Assembly (NCBI GenBank): GCA_964516635.1
Contig: CAZEZY010000098.1
Span: 1 to 9,009, forward strand
Direction: 5' to 3'
From: CAZEZY01 sp964516635
GTDB taxonomy: Bacteria; Pseudomonadota; Gammaproteobacteria; Burkholderiales; Burkholderiaceae_C
DNA: 9,009 nt
Shown: in pieces, positions 6,617 through 9,009 of the stretch
How positions within the stretch are numbered: position 1 is the stretch's first letter
Layout of the letters: each line of letters begins with the position of its first letter
Program-made: the position numbers and the translations under genes
Notes under the pieces: generated by a model
What the model was told of the DNA's origin: nothing
The model's database searches: none
Seen by the model: only the letters and a program-made list of their open reading frames with translations

Positions 6617-7051
6617 ATGTTTCAACCTTCCCAAGCCGACGTGCGCCGTTTTTTCTGCGGCGTCTACCTCAAGCAGGCCCAGGCGACTCCGATGGAACCC
6701 ATCGAAATCCTCGCAGGCGAATGGATACAGCGTCACCCTGAATACCACCCCATCCTGGGCGATCTGGATCGGGCAATGGCTGACATGCAGACGGTTTCGC
6801 CCGACCGGGACAACCCTTTCCTGCATCTGTCGATGCACCTCAGCGTCAGTGAACAGTGCTCAATCGATCAGCCGCCCGGCATCCGGCAGGCGGTGGAACT
6901 GCTGGCCGCCCGACTGGGTTCGCTGCACGAGGCCCACCACGAGGTGATGGATTGCCTGGGTCGAACGATCTGGGAAAGTCAGCGCAACGGACGTCCTCCC
7001 GATGGAGCAGCCTACATGGCCGCGGTCAGGGCCAGAGCCACCCGAGATTGA
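6617..7051 (+). CDS. DUF1841 family protein
   Basis: This 144-residue soluble protein matches the DUF1841 family, which is common in beta- and gammaproteobacteria and has no assigned function. Conserved pieces are MFQPSQADVRRFF (1-13), HPEYH (40-44), NPFLHLSMHLSVSEQ (66-80), DQPPGIR (84-90) and the His-rich HEAHHEVMDCLGRTIWESQR (104-123). The several invariant His, Glu and Asp residues could suggest a metal site (inference). It starts 18 bp after the TRIC-family gene, so the two are likely cotranscribed, although no strong ribosome binding site is seen before the ATG at 6617. A hairpin at 7067-7097 follows the stop codon. Confidence 0.88.
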   Translation: MFQPSQADVRRFFCGVYLKQAQATPMEPIEILAGEWIQRHPEYHPILGDLDRAMADMQTVSPDRDNPFLHLSMHLSVSEQCSIDQPPGIRQAVELLAARLGSLHEAHHEVMDCLGRTIWESQRNGRPPDGAAYMAAVRARATRD

Positions 7052-7066
7052 CCCTTGGAAACAACA

Positions 7067-7097
7067 AGACCCCGGCAGGCTTTACCCACCGGGGTCT
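7067..7097 (-). terminator. Stem-loop with nine-base arms, possible terminator
   Basis: AGACCCCGG (7067-7075) and CCGGGGTCT (7089-7097) form a perfect nine-base stem with a 13-base loop, starting 15 bp after the DUF1841 stop. On the plus strand no T-run follows. On the minus strand the stem is followed by TGTTGTTTCC, a moderately T-rich tail, so it would work better as a terminator for leftward transcription. It may still end the DUF1841 transcript through its stem. Confidence 0.5.
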
Positions 7098-7124
7098 CCG
7101 GCCGGACCCAGTCCGATGCCGATA

Positions 7125-7156
7125 GGCTTGGCGGAGTTTTATCGTCGCGCCAAGCC
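7125..7156. repeat. Inverted repeat with nine-base arms
   Basis: GGCTTGGCG (7125-7133) and CGCCAAGCC (7148-7156) are perfectly complementary around the 14-base spacer 7134-7147. The repeat is directly abutted by the next hairpin. Confidence 0.65.
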
Positions 7157-7175
7157 GGAAGCAACGATTGCTTCC
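7157..7175. repeat. Inverted repeat with eight-base arms and tight loop
   Basis: GGAAGCAA-CGA-TTGCTTCC is a perfect stem with a three-base loop, immediately following the previous inverted repeat. It is followed by TGAGG/CCTCA (7176-7180 and 7202-7206), enclosing TTGCC-A-GGCAA, so the stretch 7125-7206 could fold as consecutive helices. Confidence 0.65.
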
Positions 7176-7386
7176 TGAGGATTGCCAGGCAACAAGGCGG
7201 ACCTCATCGCGGGCAGTGGCCTGATCGGGCTGGATCGTTAAGCGCCCTGACAGACGATTCCAATGTAATCAACAGGCCCGAGCATGGCCAGCTGTTTTTT
7301 TATATGGCCACCCAAGTTGCCATTGTTTTTTTGCAACATCGAGGTCACTTCACAGGAAAGAGATGCTTTTCATATATCAAAATTGA

Positions 7387-7400
7387 ATTAAGAACTTAAT
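7387..7400. promoter_or_regulatory. AT-rich palindrome upstream of the lytic transglycosylase promoter
   Basis: ATTAAG-AA-CTTAAT is a perfect six-base-arm palindrome nine bases before the putative -35 hexamer. Its centre would be about 50 bp upstream of the start of transcription. It could be an operator or part of an UP-like AT-rich element; no regulator can be named. Confidence 0.35.
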
Positions 7401-7408
7401 CTAAAGTA

Positions 7409-7437
7409 TTGACATCGCATTTGCACACCCCTACCAT
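7409..7437 (+). promoter_or_regulatory. Sigma70-type promoter for the lytic transglycosylase gene
   Basis: A perfect -35 hexamer TTGACA (7409-7414) and a -10-like TACCAT (7432-7437, four of six matches) are separated by exactly 17 bp. This predicts transcription from about 7444 and a leader of about 140 bases before the start codon at 7584. Confidence 0.55.
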
Positions 7438-7462
7438 CCGCTCCAACTTATCCCTTGGTATA

Positions 7463-7511
7463 AACCCTAGGACGCTGCCGACCCCGGCTAAGTTGATGAC
7501 CGGAAAGGGTT
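7463..7511 (+). other. Possible structured leader RNA element
   Basis: In the predicted leader, AACCCT (7463-7468) can pair with AGGGTT (7506-7511), enclosing a GCCG-ACCC-CGGC hairpin (7477-7488). The 7-mer GCTGCCG occurs here (7474-7480) and again at 7543-7549. It matches no riboswitch class that I recognise and may be chance. Confidence 0.25.
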
Positions 7512-7572
7512 ATCAATGGCGACCCCCAATCGAGTGCGGCTTGCTGCCGGACAGTCAGCATGTTGCGCAGAA

Positions 7573-7577
7573 AGGAG
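7573..7577 (+). promoter_or_regulatory. Ribosome binding site fixing the lytic transglycosylase start
   Basis: AGGAG lies six bases before ATG 7584 and falls inside the longer in-frame reading that begins at 7560. It supports the shorter protein. Confidence 0.8.
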
Positions 7578-7583
7578 TGTGCT

Positions 7584-8447
7584 ATGACAGCGCCACCATC
7601 CGCCCGGGCAACCGGGTATCTGAAACCTTTGCAGACCGCGTGCCGCGACACGGCACATGGTTTGATGACCGTCACGCACAACAGCATGGCCATGCTGGGC
7701 GTCGCACTGGCCCTGCTCGTCGGTATGTTGCTGACCCAGCCCGGCTTGCGCGAAAGCGTGGAAAACCGCATCTTCGGCTGGCTGATGGACCGACAACTCG
7801 CCGCGCAGGGTGAACTGGCCGACCCGACCGCCATCGACCGGGTGACAGCGGCCGACCCGACCGAACTGCCGGAACACCAGGCCCTGCTGGCCGACTGGCT
7901 CAGCCGCAAGTACCGAGTGGCCAAGGAGCCGATCAGCGCCCTCGTTGCAGAAGCCTACGAGGTTGGCAACAAGCTGAAGATCGACCCCAAGCTGATCCTG
8001 TCCGTCATGGCCATGGAATCCGGCTTCAACCCGTTCGCTGCCAGTCCCGTGGGAGCCCATGGTCTCATGCAGGTGATGACACGGGTGCACACCGACAAAT
8101 ACGAAATCTTCGGGGGCACGATGGCGGCCTTCGACCCCGTGACCAACCTCCGTGTCGGTGCCATGGTGCTCGAAGAAAACATCCGTCGAGCCGGCTCCAC
8201 CGAGGGTGGCCTGCGACTCTATGTGGGGGCTGTGACCAGTGACGGACAGGATTACATCGACAAGGTTCTGTCGGAACACGACCGCCTCAAACGGGTGGCA
8301 CAAGGGCAACGCGTGGCATTCAATGCTTTCCAGCGTCGCTCACCCGCAGAAACCACCCCCGCTCCGATGCCGTCCGAGCAAGAACCCCTCGAGCTCGAGG
8401 CCGAAGCCCGCCCCGATCCGCACCCGGCACTCGCGAAGGCGTCCTGA
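7584..8447 (+). CDS. Membrane-anchored lytic transglycosylase (SLT domain)
   Basis: This 287-residue enzyme is expected to cleave peptidoglycan between MurNAc and GlcNAc with formation of 1,6-anhydro-MurNAc in the periplasm. A single N-terminal hydrophobic helix (about 36-50), preceded by a short cytosolic segment, would anchor it in the inner membrane. The SLT domain spans about 115-235 and shows the family motifs: AMESGFNPFAASPVGAHGLM (143-162) with catalytic Glu145, DPVTNLRVGAMVL (184-196), and LRLYVGA (210-216) in place of the usual AYNAG-type motif. The C-terminal tail (252-287) is Pro/Glu-rich and probably disordered. AGGAG supports the start at 7584. The gene has its own promoter-like region upstream and ends just before the glyA riboswitch. 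The exact transglycosylase subfamily is not assigned. Confidence 0.9.
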   Translation: MTAPPSARATGYLKPLQTACRDTAHGLMTVTHNSMAMLGVALALLVGMLLTQPGLRESVENRIFGWLMDRQLAAQGELADPTAIDRVTAADPTELPEHQALLADWLSRKYRVAKEPISALVAEAYEVGNKLKIDPKLILSVMAMESGFNPFAASPVGAHGLMQVMTRVHTDKYEIFGGTMAAFDPVTNLRVGAMVLEENIRRAGSTEGGLRLYVGAVTSDGQDYIDKVLSEHDRLKRVAQGQRVAFNAFQRRSPAETTPAPMPSEQEPLELEAEARPDPHPALAKAS

Positions 8448-8458
8448 TAAAATAACCT

Positions 8459-8582
8459 GGTGCGCAACTGGCGATAGGCCATTTCGGGTCATCAAACCCG
8501 GGCAGGCTGATGTGGGACACCACTGGGAAGCGCACGACCGTGGCCAAGTAAGCAGCCCGGTGCAGAGCCGTTCGCCTGGGCA
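8459..8582 (+). promoter_or_regulatory. ZTP (pfl motif) riboswitch upstream of glyA
   Basis: This matches the ZMP/ZTP-sensing pfl RNA, which monitors 10-formyl-tetrahydrofolate shortage and is known upstream of glyA, folD and purH. GTGCGC (8460-8465) pairs with GCGCAC (8530-8535) as P1. The conserved AACTGGCGA (8466-8474) follows its 5' strand. GTGG-GACA-CCAC (8512-8523) forms P2, followed by TGGGAAGCGC. After a linker comes the second domain, with GCCC (8555-8558) pairing with GGGC (8578-8581) and the hallmark GCCGTTCGCCTGGGCA (8567-8582). An extra hairpin CGGGT/ACCCG (8485-8500) fills the variable internal part. These are remembered motif features checked by eye; no covariance search was run. 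Confidence 0.9.
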
Positions 8583-8583
8583 G

Positions 8584-8609
8584 CCCGTGATCAGCCATTT
8601 CGCCACGGG
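8584..8609 (+). promoter_or_regulatory. Expression-platform hairpin of the glyA riboswitch
   Basis: CCCGTG (8584-8589) and CACGGG (8604-8609) form a perfect six-base stem immediately after the aptamer. No T-run follows, so transcription termination is unlikely, and control of translation start is the simpler reading. GGCAG (8579-8583), part of the aptamer's last helix, is also complementary to CTGCC (8629-8633) between the glyA ribosome binding site and its ATG. Confidence 0.5.
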
Positions 8610-8633
8610 TCATCCGACCTCCACAGGACTGCC

Positions 8634-9009
8634 ATGTACGACCGCCACATCCTGATTGAACAGACCGACCCCGAGCTGTTCGCCGCCATCCAAGCCGAAA
8701 ACGCCCGCCAGGAACACCACATCGAGCTGATCGCCAGCGAAAACTACGCCTCCCCGGCCGTGATGGCCGCCCAGGGCACGCAACTGACCAACAAGTACGC
8801 CGAAGGCTACCCCGGCAAGCGCTACTACGGCGGCTGCGAATACGTGGACGTGGCCGAGCAACTGGCCATCGACCGCGTCAAGCAGCTGTTCGGTGCCGAC
8901 GCCGCCAACGTGCAGCCGCATTGCGGGGCGTCTGCCAACGAGGCCGTGTTCCTGGCCTTCCTCAAGCCCGGCGACACCATCATGGGCATGAGCCTGGCCG
9001 AAGGCGGCC
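8634..9009 (+). CDS. glyA: Serine hydroxymethyltransferase, N-terminal part (partial)
   Basis: This PLP enzyme interconverts serine plus tetrahydrofolate with glycine plus 5,10-methylene-tetrahydrofolate, the main one-carbon entry. The first 125 residues are visible; the active-site lysine lies beyond the window. The signatures IELIASENYAS (30-40), LTNKYAEGYPGKRYYGGCEY (51-70) and GMSLAEGG (118-125) are unmistakable. In the PLP-phosphate region this protein reads PHCGASAN (95-102), where E. coli has PHSGSQAN. Start ATG 8634 has AGGA (8625-8628) five bases upstream. The ZTP riboswitch directly upstream fits its role in folate metabolism. Identity is secure. Confidence 0.97.
   Translation, partial: MYDRHILIEQTDPELFAAIQAENARQEHHIELIASENYASPAVMAAQGTQLTNKYAEGYPGKRYYGGCEYVDVAEQLAIDRVKQLFGADAANVQPHCGASANEAVFLAFLKPGDTIMGMSLAEGG

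Larger units (their letters stand above)
7052..7583. other. Long intergenic region with hairpins and AT-rich zone
   Basis: There are 532 bp without a credible gene. The first part (7067-7206) is GC-rich and consists largely of adjacent inverted repeats. The middle (about 7260-7420) is markedly AT-rich and has two seven-T runs (7295-7301 and 7326-7332). The 7-mer ATGGCCA occurs twice (7284-7290 and 7304-7310), its TGGCCA cores able to pair around the first T-run, while GTTGC/GCAAC (7316-7320 and 7333-7337) flank the second. The last part holds a promoter and a structured leader for the lytic transglycosylase gene. Short reading frames here show no recognisable protein. Confidence 0.6.

Noticed and set aside
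7302..7399. Possible remnant of a small gene in the AT-rich zone
   Set aside because: The short frame reading MATQVAIVFLQHRG has no ribosome binding site and no recognisable homology, so I treat it as non-coding.
7488..8309. A 273-codon open frame on the minus strand opposite the lytic transglycosylase gene
   Set aside because: It lies antisense to a clear SLT-domain gene that has a good promoter and ribosome binding site; its translation resembles no family.
1..9009. A hidden defence, mobile or CRISPR system
   Set aside because: Every coding region falls in a core-type family. No integrase, transposase, toxin pair, direct-repeat array or attachment site was seen on either strand.

Overview
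The window looks like an ordinary chromosomal segment of a betaproteobacterium, most likely in the Burkholderiales. It is GC-rich, and the proteins read as betaproteobacterial housekeeping families: CtaD with a His-rich N-terminus, CtaC with a fused cytochrome c domain, a DUF2244 protein beside the oxidase genes, ComF next to TrmL, a DUF1841 protein, and glyA behind a ZTP-type riboswitch. No mobile element, CRISPR array, tRNA or rRNA was seen. The lineage is inferred from remembered family sequences and gene neighbourhoods, not from a search.

Left part (1-3397, minus strand): the 5' part of ctaD, then ctaC, a DUF2244 membrane protein and a divergent BioC-type methyltransferase, all read leftward. 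Upstream of ctaC (1811-1830) is a perfect palindrome containing an exact FNR/ANR-type half-site pair. A second, near-consensus box lies upstream of the DUF2244 gene (2421-2434). Together they suggest oxygen-responsive control of the aa3-type cytochrome oxidase genes.

Middle (3434-7051): two short divergent junctions organise compact gene pairs. comF and trmL read rightward and are closely coupled. A TSUP-family permease gene and a MaoC-type hydratase gene read leftward and may form one unit; the hydratase gene overlaps the end of trmL by 10 bp. A TRIC/UPF0126 membrane protein gene and a DUF1841 gene read rightward.

Right part (7052-9009): a 532-bp non-coding stretch holds a run of adjacent perfect inverted repeats (7067-7206), an AT-rich zone with two T7 runs, and a good sigma70-like promoter (7409-7437). 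It leads into a membrane-anchored lytic transglycosylase gene. The 186-bp gap after that gene carries a well-formed ZTP (pfl) riboswitch, followed by the start of glyA, which runs off the window.

I found no convincing new multi-gene system. The best leads are regulatory: the FNR boxes at the cox genes, the ZTP riboswitch with its possible translational switch, and the structured, unannotated region 7067-7260.
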